The notes under the pieces are model-generated. The model was not told where the DNA came from. It searched no databases and was given only the letters and a program-made list of their open reading frames with translations. A DNA stretch of 64,000 nt from NCBI RefSeq assembly GCF_000346615.1, contig NZ_ANNU01000013.1:62001-126000 (forward strand), given 5' to 3'. A program made the position numbers and the translations under genes. The stretch comes from Nafulsella turpanensis ZLM-10 (lineage in GTDB: Bacteria; Bacteroidota; Bacteroidia; Cytophagales; Cyclobacteriaceae). Each line of letters opens with the position of its first letter. Positions within the stretch are counted from its first letter, which is position 1. Positions 33,512 through 42,347 of the stretch are shown here, in pieces.

Positions 33512-33654
33512 TGTCATTGCGAGGAGGCACGACGAAGCAATCTGTTGCAGGTTGTTACTATTTATCTTCCCCTTTACAGCCCCTTTTAGGTTGCTTCACT
33601 CCGCCGCGCCGCGTAGGCTAGGGCTACCTTCGGGCCGCGTAGGCCGCAATGACA
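33512..33654. repeat. TGTCATTGCG inverted-repeat element, copy B
   Basis: 143 bp from TGTCATTGCG to CGCAATGACA with inner GAAGCAATCT and TTGCTTCACT boxes and two near copies of CCGCGTAGGC. No ORF. Confidence 0.85.
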
Positions 33655-33712
33655 GCATTCTATAAGCTTCTCCTGTCCTGCTTACTGGCTTATGGTTCCT
33701 GATTAAGAAACC
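33655..33712. repeat. distal word array, locus B
   Basis: CTGCTTA, CTGGCTT, ATGGTTC, CTGATTA follow the element in 7-bp phase, after the shared junction GCATTCTATAAGCTTCTCCT. The remaining 33713-33950 holds nothing convincing; a 61-codon ORF at 33768-33953 has no support. Confidence 0.55.
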
Positions 33713-33950
33713 CATCCCACACCTATCCATCCAGCCTCAAAAATCCTTACAAAATCGGCGGATAACCATGAGGGCGGTCAGCAGGAAAGATGATTTTTAT
33801 CAGGAAGTGGAAAGTAACTGCCTTTGCAGCTCTGGTGGAGCCATTTTTCTTTCTGAAGTCAGCTTCTCTCAGACTTTGCTCTCCCACTCCGCACATCGGC
33901 CCTGCCCTCTCGAATTATTATTAAAAGCTGATGAAGGTCACCTTTCCTTG

Positions 33951-33962
33951 TGATTTCAATCA
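33951..33962. promoter_or_regulatory. FNR-like palindrome TGAT-TTCA-ATCA
   Basis: TGTGAT-TTCA-ATCATA, centred about 57 bp before the ccoS start, at the head of the cbb3 oxidase operon. cbb3 operons are classic FNR/FixK targets. Confidence 0.7.
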
Positions 33963-34013
33963 TATTCACCCCCTCTTTTTTAGCCCAATTTTGTGATACT
34001 GAATGAAAGAACT

Positions 34014-34220
34014 ATGAGTGCATTATTTATTCTTATCGCCATTAGTCTGCTGGTTGCCCTGGGTTTTCTGGCTGCCTTTTTATGGGCCACCCGCTCCGGG
34101 CAATACGACGATGACTATACCCCGGCTGTCCGCATGCTGTTCGATGAAGGACTAAGAAAGCCGGATGCAGGAAGCAGAAATCAGGAGAATGAAAAAGAAA
34201 ATAGGAATACCACGATTTAA
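34014..34220 (+). CDS. ccoS: cbb3 oxidase assembly protein CcoS
   Basis: 68 residues from the ATG at 34014. One membrane helix (about 2-24, ALFILIAISLLVALGFLAAF) then WATRSGQYDDDYTPAVRMLFDE, the CcoS pattern. CcoS is needed for copper and heme insertion into cbb3 oxidase (known). The frame's earlier ATG at 33993 would add seven residues. It heads the cco operon, 55 bp before ccoNO. Confidence 0.9.
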   Translation: MSALFILIAISLLVALGFLAAFLWATRSGQYDDDYTPAVRMLFDEGLRKPDAGSRNQENEKENRNTTI

Positions 34221-34275
34221 AATAGAACCCATAAATCAACCAATAAACCAATTTAAGCAAATCATTGAATAACTT

Positions 34276-36483
34276 ATGAGTACGCAAGGAGCAATTCTGG
34301 AGAGACCCGACCACTACAGCGGAAAGCTGGAGCTCGACCGTTTCTCTTACGACAACAACATTGTGCGGCTGTTTGCCACCGCCACCATGGTATGGGGGGC
34401 AATTGGCATGCTGGTTGGCCTGCTGGCAGCCCTTGAGCTGGTATTCCCCGGCCTCAATGGCGGAATCGAATACATTACCTTCGGCCGTATCCGCCCACTG
34501 CATACCAATGCCGTAATCTTTGCCTTTGTGGGCAACGGTATCTTTACAGGGGTATATTACTCGCTGCAAAGGCTCTGCAAAACCCGCATGTACAGCGATG
34601 CCCTGAGTAATATTAATTTCTGGGGATGGCAGCTCATCATCCTTTCTGCCGTAATAACCCTACCGCTGGGCTATACTTCCTCAAAAGAGTATGCCGAGCT
34701 GGAATGGCCTATTGACATTGCCATTACCATTATGTGGGTGGTATTCGGTTACAATATGTTTGCTACCATTCTGCAACGCCGTACCCGTCACCTGTATGTG
34801 GCCATCTGGTTTTACATTGGTACCTTTGTAACCGTAGCCGTTCTGCATGTGGTGAACTCTTTTGAGCTGCCTATCAGCTTTATGAAGAGCTACAGCTTTT
34901 ATGCCGGTGTACAGGATGCTTTAGTACAGTGGTGGTATGGCCACAATGCGGTTGCATTTTTCCTTACCACTCCTTACCTGGGCCTGATGTACTACTTTGT
35001 ACCAAAGGCAGCCAACCGCCCGGTGTATTCTTATAAACTTTCCATTATCCACTTCTGGGCTCTTATTTTTCTTTACATCTGGGCCGGCCCGCACCACCTG
35101 CTCTACAATGCCCTGCCTGACTGGGCACAGTCGCTCGGTGTAGTGTTTAGCGTGATGCTCCTTGCCCCCAGCTGGGGTGGTATGCTCAATGGCCTTTTAA
35201 CCCTCCGTGGTGTATGGGACAGGGTTCGTGAAGAGCCTGTTCTGAAATTCTTTGTAGTGGCCCTTACCGCTTATGGGATGGCTACTTTCGAAGGCCCCAT
35301 GCTTTCACTCAAAAACGTAAACGCTATCAGCCACTTTACTGACTGGACCATTGCCCACGTACACGTAGGTGGCCTTGGCTGGAATGGTATGCTCACCTTT
35401 GGGATGCTCTACTGGCTGATGCCAAAAATGTACCAGACCAAACTGTTCTCTACCAAGCTGGCGAATACCCACTTCTGGATTGCTACCCTGGGTATACTGT
35501 TCTACGCCCTTCCGCTTTACTGGGCCGGCTTTACCCAAAGCTTAATGTGGAAAGAGTTTACGCAGGAAGGCATGCTGGCCTACCCTAACTTCCTCGAAAC
35601 CGTTACCCAACTCAAGCCAATGTATGCAGCCCGTGCCTTTGGTGGCGGTATGTATATTGTGGGTGTGCTCATTATGGCCTATAACCTGGTAATGACTGCC
35701 AAACAGGGCAGCTTCCTAAAAAACGAACCAGCCGAAGCCGCTCCGCTGAAAGATGTGTACGAAAAACCACAGGGCGAGCACTGGCACCGCTGGATTGAAC
35801 GCCGCCCCGTTCAGCTGATGGTAGGTAGCTTAATCGTAATCCTGATTGGCGGGATGGTGGAAATGATTCCGACCTTCCTGGTAGAATCCAACGTACCAAC
35901 CATCGCGAGTGTGAAACCATATACATCGCTCGAATTGCACGGTCGCGACCTCTACATAAAGGAAGGCTGTAATAACTGCCACTCTCAAATGGTGAGGCCG
36001 TTCCGCAGCGAAACCGAACGGTATGGCGAGTATGCCAAAGCCGGGGAGTTTGTATACGACCACCCCTTCCTCTGGGGCTCCAAACGTACCGGTCCTGACC
36101 TGCTCCGCTTAGGTGGCAAGTACCCCGACAGCTGGCACTACCACCACATGCTCGACCCAGAATCTATGTCGCCAGGTTCTATCATGCCTGCTTACCCCTG
36201 GATGTTCGAGAATGAGATTGAAGTGGAAACCACTGAAGCCAAAATCTCCGCCATGCGTAGCCTTGGAGTGCCTTATCCTGAAGGGTATGAAGAAGAGGCA
36301 GTTGCCGACATGAAACTGCAGGCCGAGGAAATTACCGCTAACCTGGCAGAGAGTGGCATACAGGTAAGCAGCGATAAAGAAATCATAGCCCTAATTGCCT
36401 ACCTGCAACGCCTCGGCACCGACATTAAAGCCGATGCGGATAAGGAAGTGAAGCCCTACGAAATAGTACCTGAAAATAAGTAG
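34276..36483 (+). CDS. ccoNO: fused cbb3 oxidase subunits CcoN-CcoO
   Basis: 735 residues. Residues 1-480 are CcoN: His76 (PLHTNAV), Cu-site His223 (YGHNAV), His273/274 (AGPHHLL) and His361/363 (AHVHVGG). After a linker comes CcoO: one membrane helix (about 515-535) and a heme c motif at 565 (CNNCH) with candidate axial Met (GSIMPAYPWM). The enzyme reduces O2 to water with high affinity in the inner membrane. In most bacteria the two are separate; fusion is common in Bacteroidota. Confidence 0.95.
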   Translation: MSTQGAILERPDHYSGKLELDRFSYDNNIVRLFATATMVWGAIGMLVGLLAALELVFPGLNGGIEYITFGRIRPLHTNAVIFAFVGNGIFTGVYYSLQRLCKTRMYSDALSNINFWGWQLIILSAVITLPLGYTSSKEYAELEWPIDIAITIMWVVFGYNMFATILQRRTRHLYVAIWFYIGTFVTVAVLHVVNSFELPISFMKSYSFYAGVQDALVQWWYGHNAVAFFLTTPYLGLMYYFVPKAANRPVYSYKLSIIHFWALIFLYIWAGPHHLLYNALPDWAQSLGVVFSVMLLAPSWGGMLNGLLTLRGVWDRVREEPVLKFFVVALTAYGMATFEGPMLSLKNVNAISHFTDWTIAHVHVGGLGWNGMLTFGMLYWLMPKMYQTKLFSTKLANTHFWIATLGILFYALPLYWAGFTQSLMWKEFTQEGMLAYPNFLETVTQLKPMYAARAFGGGMYIVGVLIMAYNLVMTAKQGSFLKNEPAEAAPLKDVYEKPQGEHWHRWIERRPVQLMVGSLIVILIGGMVEMIPTFLVESNVPTIASVKPYTSLELHGRDLYIKEGCNNCHSQMVRPFRSETERYGEYAKAGEFVYDHPFLWGSKRTGPDLLRLGGKYPDSWHYHHMLDPESMSPGSIMPAYPWMFENEIEVETTEAKISAMRSLGVPYPEGYEEEAVADMKLQAEEITANLAESGIQVSSDKEIIALIAYLQRLGTDIKADADKEVKPYEIVPENK

Positions 36484-36488
36484 AAAAA

Positions 36489-36680
36489 ATGCTCAAGTTC
36501 ATCAAACATCATATGGAAACCATCATGGGGATAGAAATCTTCCCCATGATTTCCCTGCTCATCTTTTTCATCTTCTTCACGGTACTCATTCTGTGGGTAT
36601 ACCGCTCCGACAAGGGCTATAATGCCCGCATGGCACAGCTTCCGTTGGAAGAAGAGGATGATGCTCAGCTGTTTAATTAA
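36489..36680 (+). CDS. ccoQ: CcoQ-like small cbb3 oxidase subunit
   Basis: 63 residues with one membrane helix (about 17-40, EIFPMISLLIFFIFFTVLIL) and a short cytosolic tail (VYRSDKGYNARMAQLP). It matches the CcoQ/FixQ pattern, including the Y-R motif after the helix. It begins 6 bp after ccoNO and ends 7 bp before ccoP, so it is in the operon. Confidence 0.82.
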   Translation: MLKFIKHHMETIMGIEIFPMISLLIFFIFFTVLILWVYRSDKGYNARMAQLPLEEEDDAQLFN

Positions 36681-36687
36681 ACGAATC

Positions 36688-37578
36688 ATGAAAAAGTTAA
36701 TCTGTAAAAGAACGATAAAAATGGGCATGGCAGCAAGCATCCTTCTGCTCATGGCTCCGCTTGCAGCAAAGGCACAGGAAGCAGCTGCTACAGAAACTGC
36801 CCCTTCCTTTTCTGACAGTGAGCTGATGATGGGTCTGGCCATTTTCCTTGCCGCCGCTCTCGTCCTGGCTGCACTCGGGCTCCTGTTTGCCACCATTGCC
36901 CTAAAGGGAATATTATCCGGCTCTCCTCAGGCTCAGACTGAAACCGCTGAACAAGCAGGCTCAAAGAGCCTGTGGCAGCAGCTGAAAAGCAGCCTGATGG
37001 ATTCAGAATCACCTGAGCAGGAAGAAGAAAGGATGACCGACCACGAGTACGATGGCATTCGCGAGTTGGATAACAGTCTGCCGCCCTGGTGGAAGGCTCT
37101 CTTCTACGCCACTATTGTATTCTCGGTAGTATATATGGCTGCTTACCATGTATTTGGCTGGGGTGCCCTGCAGGACGAAGAATATCAGCAGGAAGTGGCC
37201 GCTGCCAAACTGGAAATAGAAGCTTATATGGCTGCCAAAGGGGGTGCCCTTACGGAAGAAAATGTGGAAGTGGTAACCGATGCTGCCCTGCTGTCGGAAG
37301 GTGAACAAATCTTCGCCGCCAACTGTGCCGCCTGCCACGGAAGTGAACTGCAGGGTACCGTAGGCCCGAACCTGGTGGATGAGTACTGGCTGCATGGCGG
37401 AAGTGTGGGCGATATCTTCAAAACCATCCGCGATGGTGTTCCCAGCAAAGGTATGATTAGCTGGAAAGCCCAGCTCTCCCCGGAGCAAATCCAGAACGTC
37501 AGCAGCTTTATCATCAGCAAAGCCGGCAGCAATCCACCCAACGCCAAAGAGCCACAGGGGGAAGTTTTTAAACGATAA
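36688..37578 (+). CDS. ccoP: monoheme CcoP, cbb3 oxidase cytochrome c subunit
   Basis: 296 residues. N-terminal signal/anchor and a second helix (about 45-70), the conserved CcoP N-terminal motif DHEYDGIRELDNSLPPWW, a further helix (about 138-158) and one heme motif CAACH at about 211. Classic CcoP has two hemes; this one has one. Electron entry to CcoO is its job. The ATG at 36688 is chosen, since the longer frame from 36622 overlaps ccoQ. An additional N-terminal helix looks Bacteroidota-specific. Confidence 0.9.
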   Translation: MKKLICKRTIKMGMAASILLLMAPLAAKAQEAAATETAPSFSDSELMMGLAIFLAAALVLAALGLLFATIALKGILSGSPQAQTETAEQAGSKSLWQQLKSSLMDSESPEQEEERMTDHEYDGIRELDNSLPPWWKALFYATIVFSVVYMAAYHVFGWGALQDEEYQQEVAAAKLEIEAYMAAKGGALTEENVEVVTDAALLSEGEQIFAANCAACHGSELQGTVGPNLVDEYWLHGGSVGDIFKTIRDGVPSKGMISWKAQLSPEQIQNVSSFIISKAGSNPPNAKEPQGEVFKR

Positions 37579-37658
37579 TGCAGAATTAAGAATGAAGAAA
37601 GAGGGAATCACATGGTGCTCGTAATTCATCATTCTTAATTTTTAATTCATCATTCACT
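37579..37658. repeat. word arrays between ccoP and ccoG
   Basis: After the ccoP stop: GAATTAA, GAATGAA, GAAAGAG. Before ccoG: AATTCAT, CATTCTT, AATTTTT, AATTCAT, CATTCAC (37623-37657), then ATG at 37659. No inverted-repeat element lies between them. Confidence 0.6.
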
Positions 37659-39071
37659 ATGAATAGTACCGCAGCAGAGATAAGTTTCCGAGATAAGGTA
37701 TCGACGGTTGATAAAGCCGGAAAGCGGGTGTGGGTATATCCGAAGAAGCCGAAAGGAAAATTTACCAACTGGCGGATGGTGGTGAATGCCATCTTTCTGA
37801 CCATTCTGTTTACAGGCCCCTTTATCCGCATCAACGGGCTTCCGCTGCTCATGCTCAACGTGGTGGAACGGAAATTCGTTATTTTCGGCCAAATCTTCTG
37901 GCCGCAGGATTTCTATATTTTCGTGGTAGCCACCCTGGCCGCAGTAGTAGGTATCGCCCTTTTTACGGTAGTATACGGCCGGGTGTTCTGCGGCTGGATA
38001 TGTCCGCAAACCGTTTTTATGGAAGGTGTTTTCCGCCCGATTGAATACTGGATTGAAGGCGACTGGACTGCACAGAAAAAGCTCGACAAGCAGGAGTGGA
38101 ACCGGGAAAAAGTATTGAAGAAAGGAAGCAAACATTTTATCTTCTTCCTGATTTCTTTCATCATTGCCAATACCTTCCTGGCCTACATTATCGGCAGCGA
38201 AGCACTTATCGGAATTATCACTGACCCGCCTGCTGTCCATATAGCTGGTCTTATTTCCATCCTGCTCTTTACCGGTGCATTCTATTGGGTATTTGCCTTC
38301 TTCCGCGAACAGGTATGTACCACAGTCTGTCCTTACGGCCGCCTGCAGGGTGTACTGCTCGACCGGGAATCGGTGGTGGTAACCTATGACTATAAACGAG
38401 GTGAAAACAGGGGTAAAATCCGCCGTGGAGAAGACCGTGCGGCTGCCGCAAAAGGCGACTGTGTGGACTGCAGCCTGTGTGTAAACGTTTGCCCCACCGG
38501 CATCGACATACGCAACGGAACCCAGCTGGAGTGCATAAATTGTACTGCCTGTATCGATGCCTGCGACAGTATCATGGCAAATGTTGGTCTTCCGAAAGGC
38601 CTCATCCGCTACGATTCCGAAGCCAATGTGGCTGAAGGCAAAAAAGGCTTCCGCTGGACCAGTCGAAGCATTGCCTTTACGGCCATTCTGGTGGGAATTT
38701 GCTCGCTGCTGGCCTTCCTCCTCTTCGTCCGTCCGCAGGTCGATGCCACCGTGCTCCGCACCCCCGGCATGATGTACCAGGAGCAGCCCGACGGCAGCTT
38801 CAGCAATCTCTACAACTTCAAAATTATCAATAAAACAGACCAGGAGATGGAGCTCAGCCTCCGGATGGAAAGCGATAAGGGAGAAGTTAAAATTGTAGGT
38901 AAGGAAAGGGCCTTGATACTTCCCCGCCAGGGAGTGGCAGAAGGTGCTCTCTTCCTGATGCTACACAAGGAAGAACTGCAGGGCATATCGCAGGAGCTGG
39001 AAATTGGGATTTACCACAACGGCAAGCTCCTTAAAACAGTCGATACCAAATTTATCGGGCCTGCACTCTAA
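37659..39071 (+). CDS. ccoG: cbb3 oxidase accessory protein CcoG (FixG)
   Basis: 470 residues. About five membrane helices, then two [4Fe-4S] motifs (CVDCSLCVNVCP and CINCTACIDACD) near 265-305, and a C-terminal Ig-like periplasmic domain (about 350-470). CcoG reduces Cu(II) for CcoI during oxidase assembly (known). The motif VFCGWICPQTVF and CPYGRLQG are typical. Operon member; the gap to ccoP holds 7-bp words. Confidence 0.94.
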   Translation: MNSTAAEISFRDKVSTVDKAGKRVWVYPKKPKGKFTNWRMVVNAIFLTILFTGPFIRINGLPLLMLNVVERKFVIFGQIFWPQDFYIFVVATLAAVVGIALFTVVYGRVFCGWICPQTVFMEGVFRPIEYWIEGDWTAQKKLDKQEWNREKVLKKGSKHFIFFLISFIIANTFLAYIIGSEALIGIITDPPAVHIAGLISILLFTGAFYWVFAFFREQVCTTVCPYGRLQGVLLDRESVVVTYDYKRGENRGKIRRGEDRAAAAKGDCVDCSLCVNVCPTGIDIRNGTQLECINCTACIDACDSIMANVGLPKGLIRYDSEANVAEGKKGFRWTSRSIAFTAILVGICSLLAFLLFVRPQVDATVLRTPGMMYQEQPDGSFSNLYNFKIINKTDQEMELSLRMESDKGEVKIVGKERALILPRQGVAEGALFLMLHKEELQGISQELEIGIYHNGKLLKTVDTKFIGPAL

Positions 39072-39098
39072 ACGTTCCTAAAATTATTCAGCCAAAGA

Positions 39099-39132
39099 AA
39101 AAGGTCCGGCCAAATGGTTGGGCCTTTCTTGC
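39099..39132 (+). terminator. hairpin after ccoG
   Basis: AAAGGTCC (39100-39107) pairs with GGGCCTTT (39120-39127) around CGGCCAAATGGT, followed by CTTGCTT. It may partly separate ccoG from ccoH. Confidence 0.55.
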
Positions 39133-39250
39133 TTCCCGAAAAAAACTGACAACAATCAGCTTTCCACTTGATACCCGTCATTCGCCCCCTCCTCTTTTCC
39201 ACCCATTTTTGTAAGGTAAATAAAAGAGAAATTGAGGCTGATTTTCTCAA

Positions 39251-39291
39251 TACCCACTACTCAATACTCAATACTCAATACTCAATATATG
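39251..39291. repeat. 7-bp array running into the ccoH start codon
   Basis: CTACTCA, ATACTCA, ATACTCA, ATACTCA, ATATATG in strict 7-bp phase (39257-39291). The last word contains the ATG of ccoH. The same CTACTCA/ATACTCA words occur after nosF (51472-51495). Confidence 0.75.
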
Positions 39292-39720
39292 AACTGGGGA
39301 CACGGAATTGCCATTTTCTTTGCCTGCTTTGTAGGCTTTATTCTGTTGCTGGTGGTGAAAAGCTTTCAGCAGAATATCGATTTGGTAACGGAAAATTATT
39401 ACCAGCAGGAGCTGGAATATCAGCATCAGATTGAAAAAATTAAGAATGCAGAAGCACTCGAAATAGGAGTACGCATCAGCAATAAAGAAGGGCAACTGGG
39501 CCTGCACTTTCCTCCTATCGGCAAGCCGGTGAGTGGAGAGGTACAGATATTCCGTCCCTCCGATGCCCGCTTCGATACCCTCAGCACGATTAAGCCCGAT
39601 GAGGATAACAGTCACTACATCTCTACCAAAGAGCTGCCGGCCGGATTTTACCGCATCAAAATCAACTGGCAGGCAGGCGGTACCGAATACTATACCGAAG
39701 AAGCCCTTCACCTCCGCTAA
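39289..39720 (+). CDS. ccoH: CcoH/FixH-family protein
   Basis: 143 residues: one N-terminal helix (about 5-25, GIAIFFACFVGFILLLVV) followed by a coiled segment and a periplasmic FixH domain (about 60-143). CcoH helps assemble or stabilise cbb3 oxidase. The frame upstream of ATG 39289 only translates the 7-bp array (QYSILNTQY), so MNWGHGI is the start, which matches the usual FixH beginning. Confidence 0.9.
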   Translation: MNWGHGIAIFFACFVGFILLLVVKSFQQNIDLVTENYYQQELEYQHQIEKIKNAEALEIGVRISNKEGQLGLHFPPIGKPVSGEVQIFRPSDARFDTLSTIKPDEDNSHYISTKELPAGFYRIKINWQAGGTEYYTEEALHLR

Positions 39721-39722
39721 GC

Positions 39723-40427
39723 ATGGCACTCTGGACAGCATTCACATTGGGTTTTCTGGGTAGCTTCCACTGCGTGGGTATGTGTGGTCCCATTGCCCTT
39801 GCTTTACCCAACACCGGAAAAGGAAAAGTCCGCTTCCTCAGCAACCGCCTCACCTATAATATCGGCCGCATTACCACCTATGCTGCTATCGGTTTCCTCT
39901 TCGGTCTTCTCGGGAAAGGTTTTGCTTTTGCCGGGCTGCAGAAAGGATTATCCATTAGCTTAGGCCTGCTCGTAATCATTGCCGCCCTGTTTCCTTTGGC
40001 CATTTCCCCTGCTTTAAATCCAGCCGGAAAATTGGGAACACTGGTAAGCTGGCTGAAGCAGAAAATGCAGCTGCAGTTCCGTCGCAGGAGCTATGCATCC
40101 GTCTATACCATTGGTCTCCTGAACGGCCTGCTCCCCTGCGGATTAATCTACCTGGCTGCCGCTGCTGCAGTGACCAGCGAAACCCCTCTGGAAGGGGCTC
40201 TGTATATGGCTGCTTTCGGTGCCGGAACCCTTCCCGCCATGCTGGTCGTAGTCTTTGCCGGAAACTTCCTGAATCTACACTGGCGGAATGCCATACGCCG
40301 AATTTTGCCTGTAGCCGGTGTCCTTACAGGACTTCTGCTGATTGTCCGCGGCCTGGAGCTGGACATCCCCTTCAGCCCTGTACTGGAGCTGGTGGAGGAA
40401 GGCATGACCATGTGTGGGTTGAAGTGA
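39723..40427 (+). CDS. TauE/SafE-family membrane protein of the cco operon
   Basis: 234 residues with about six membrane helices; GSFHCVGMCGPIALALP carries a Cys-x3-Cys pair. This family (UreH-like) often closes cco operons and is thought to assist copper or cytochrome maturation (known for gene context, not proven). It begins 2 bp after ccoH. The gap to hemN (332 bp) holds compound repeat locus C. Confidence 0.82.
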   Translation: MALWTAFTLGFLGSFHCVGMCGPIALALPNTGKGKVRFLSNRLTYNIGRITTYAAIGFLFGLLGKGFAFAGLQKGLSISLGLLVIIAALFPLAISPALNPAGKLGTLVSWLKQKMQLQFRRRSYASVYTIGLLNGLLPCGLIYLAAAAAVTSETPLEGALYMAAFGAGTLPAMLVVVFAGNFLNLHWRNAIRRILPVAGVLTGLLLIVRGLELDIPFSPVLELVEEGMTMCGLK

Positions 40428-40537
40428 GGCTTATAGACAGGAGATTTGAGACTTGAAACAATAGACAATAGATTCTGGAATTGGAGACATGAATCAAGAA
40501 TCAGGAGTCAAGAAACAAGATGGAGCCCATTAAAGAC
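40428..40537. repeat. stop-side word arrays, locus C (after TauE/SafE gene)
   Basis: After the stop codon: CAGGAGA, TTTGAGA, CTTGAAA, CAATAGA, CAATAGA, later TTGGAGA, CATGAAT, CAAGAAT, CAGGAGT, CAAGAAA. The words CAGGAGA and TTTGAGA also follow the ferredoxin and membrane-subunit stops when read in gene sense. Confidence 0.65.
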
Positions 40538-40662
40538 TGTCATTGCGAACGTAGCCTTAGCGGAGTGAAGCAATCTCTTTCGATTCGAAGAGGAACAACA
40601 AAGAGGAAAGTACCAATGTGTAGGAGATTGCTTCAGGCTCCTACGTCGCCTTCGCAATGACA
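40538..40662. repeat. TGTCATTGCG inverted-repeat element, copy C
   Basis: 125 bp, TGTCATTGCG to CGCAATGACA, with inner GAAGCAATCTC and GAGATTGCTTC. It is the shortest of the four and the most symmetric. Confidence 0.85.
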
Positions 40663-40759
40663 ATAGCCATGAAAGTATTCTGAAAATCGATTAGGTAAAT
40701 CAATCCTTGCTCAGCCCGGACGACGAACGAACAACCAACAACGACCAACAAGCACTAAA
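40663..40759. repeat. start-side word array, locus C (before hemN)
   Basis: GACGAAC, GAACAAC, CAACAAC, GACCAAC, AAGCAC run to within 6 bp of the hemN ATG. Same words as before the Rieske, ccoI and nosY genes in gene sense. Confidence 0.65.
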
Positions 40760-42124
40760 ATGAACACCAACTTAGTCAGAAAATATAATGTACCGGGTCC
40801 ACGCTACACCAGCTACCCGACAGTACCCTACTGGAATGAAGTTCCTCCTACTGAAGAAGAATGGAAGCAGCATGTAAAAAATGCTTTTCAGGTGGCAGAT
40901 AACTCCGGCGAAGGGCTGAGCCTTTATCTGCACCTGCCTTTCTGCGAAAAGCTTTGCACCTACTGCGGTTGCAACAAACGCATTACCATGAACCATAAGG
41001 TAGAAGACCCTTATATTACCAACCTGCTACAGGAATGGAATTTGTACCTGCAGCTGTTTGGAAAAAAACCGCTAATCAAAGAGGTACACCTCGGTGGCGG
41101 TACGCCTACCTTTTTCTCCCCTGCTAACCTCCAGAAGTTAATGGATGGCTTATTTGAAGGAGCCATTGTGGCACCCGATGCGGAAATGAGCTTCGAAGGC
41201 CATCCGAACAATACTACCCGGAACCACCTGCAAACACTTTACAACATTGGTTTCCGACGTGTTAGCTTTGGGATACAGGATTTCGACCCCGAGGTGCAGC
41301 GGGTGATTAACCGCATTCAGCCGCTCGAAAATGTGGAAAGGGTTACCCGCGAAGCCCGTGAAATCGGCTACGACTCAATCAATTACGACCTTATTTACGG
41401 ACTGCCGAAGCAAACCCTGGCCAGCATTATTCGCACCATTGAAATAGCCAACTCATTACGTCCCGACCGCATTGCGTTTTACAGCTATGCCCACGTGCCA
41501 TGGACAAGCCCGGGCCAGCGTGGTTATTCGGAAGCCGACCTCCCCCGTGATGAGGAAAAGCGAGCATTGTATGAGGAAGGAAAGAAAATGTTCGAAGCTG
41601 CAGGTTATGTGGAGATAGGCATGGACCACTTTGCCCTCAAAACCGACAAGCTTTATGCTGCTTCCCAAAAAGCACAGCTGCACCGCAACTTTATGGGCTA
41701 CAGCAGCAGCGGCACCCGTTTTGTACTCGGACTCGGAGCTTCGGCCATCAGCGATACCTGGACGGCTTTCGGGCAGAACCTGAAAAAGGTGGAAACCTAC
41801 CGGGCAGCAGTAGAATCCGGCCGCTTCCCAATTTTCCGTGGACACCTGCTTAACCGGGAGGACCTGGTGCTCCGCCAGCATATCTTAAACCTGATGTGCC
41901 GCTTCCAGACCAACTGGAAAGAAGAGGAAGGCAAAACCTTTGCCCTTGTAGAAGCCAAAGACCGGCTGAAGGAACTGGCACAGGACCAGTTATTAGTTCT
42001 GGAAGAAGACAGTGTGCAGGTAAGGGAATCCGGCAAACCCTTTATCCGCAACATTTGTATGGCACTCGACGCCCGGCTATGGCGAAATAAGCCTGAAACT
42101 CAGATTTTCAGCAGCACGATTTGA
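40760..42124 (+). CDS. hemN: oxygen-independent coproporphyrinogen III dehydrogenase HemN
   Basis: 454 residues, radical SAM. Cluster cysteines 62, 66, 69 plus Cys71 (FCEKLCTYCGC), then HLGGGTPTFF and the C-terminal HemN domain. It makes protoporphyrinogen IX for heme without O2, needed for cytochromes and globins under anoxia. It follows the cco operon and has the compound repeat locus C as its leader. A decayed copy of its last 60 codons lies at 45159. Confidence 0.95.
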   Translation: MNTNLVRKYNVPGPRYTSYPTVPYWNEVPPTEEEWKQHVKNAFQVADNSGEGLSLYLHLPFCEKLCTYCGCNKRITMNHKVEDPYITNLLQEWNLYLQLFGKKPLIKEVHLGGGTPTFFSPANLQKLMDGLFEGAIVAPDAEMSFEGHPNNTTRNHLQTLYNIGFRRVSFGIQDFDPEVQRVINRIQPLENVERVTREAREIGYDSINYDLIYGLPKQTLASIIRTIEIANSLRPDRIAFYSYAHVPWTSPGQRGYSEADLPRDEEKRALYEEGKKMFEAAGYVEIGMDHFALKTDKLYAASQKAQLHRNFMGYSSSGTRFVLGLGASAISDTWTAFGQNLKKVETYRAAVESGRFPIFRGHLLNREDLVLRQHILNLMCRFQTNWKEEEGKTFALVEAKDRLKELAQDQLLVLEEDSVQVRESGKPFIRNICMALDARLWRNKPETQIFSSTI

Positions 42125-42287
42125 GAAGAAAGATTGCTCAAAATCTCCGTTTTTCCGGCCCTTATTTCCAAAGAAGCTAATAAAGATACTGATATTAAAC
42201 ATGAGTCATCCTCTTGCTGCTACCCAAAAAACTTGTTGCTTTAGGAAATTTTGCCATATACCCAACTTTTTAAAAACTGAAAGGTAT

Positions 42288-42340
42288 AGAAAAAAGTAAA
42301 GGCTGCTCCTTTTCAATAGAACAGCCTTTACTTTTTTCTA
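42288..42340. terminator. strong bidirectional terminator
   Basis: AGAAAAAAGTAAAGGCTG (42288-42305) pairs perfectly, 18 bp, with CAGCCTTTACTTTTTTCT (42322-42339). It serves hemN (plus) and the fibre-like gene (minus). Confidence 0.85.
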
Positions 42341-42347
42341 AACATAT

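Noticed and set aside
33768-33953. 61-codon plus-strand ORF before ccoS
   Set aside because: No homology seen, overlaps the promoter region with the FNR-like site.
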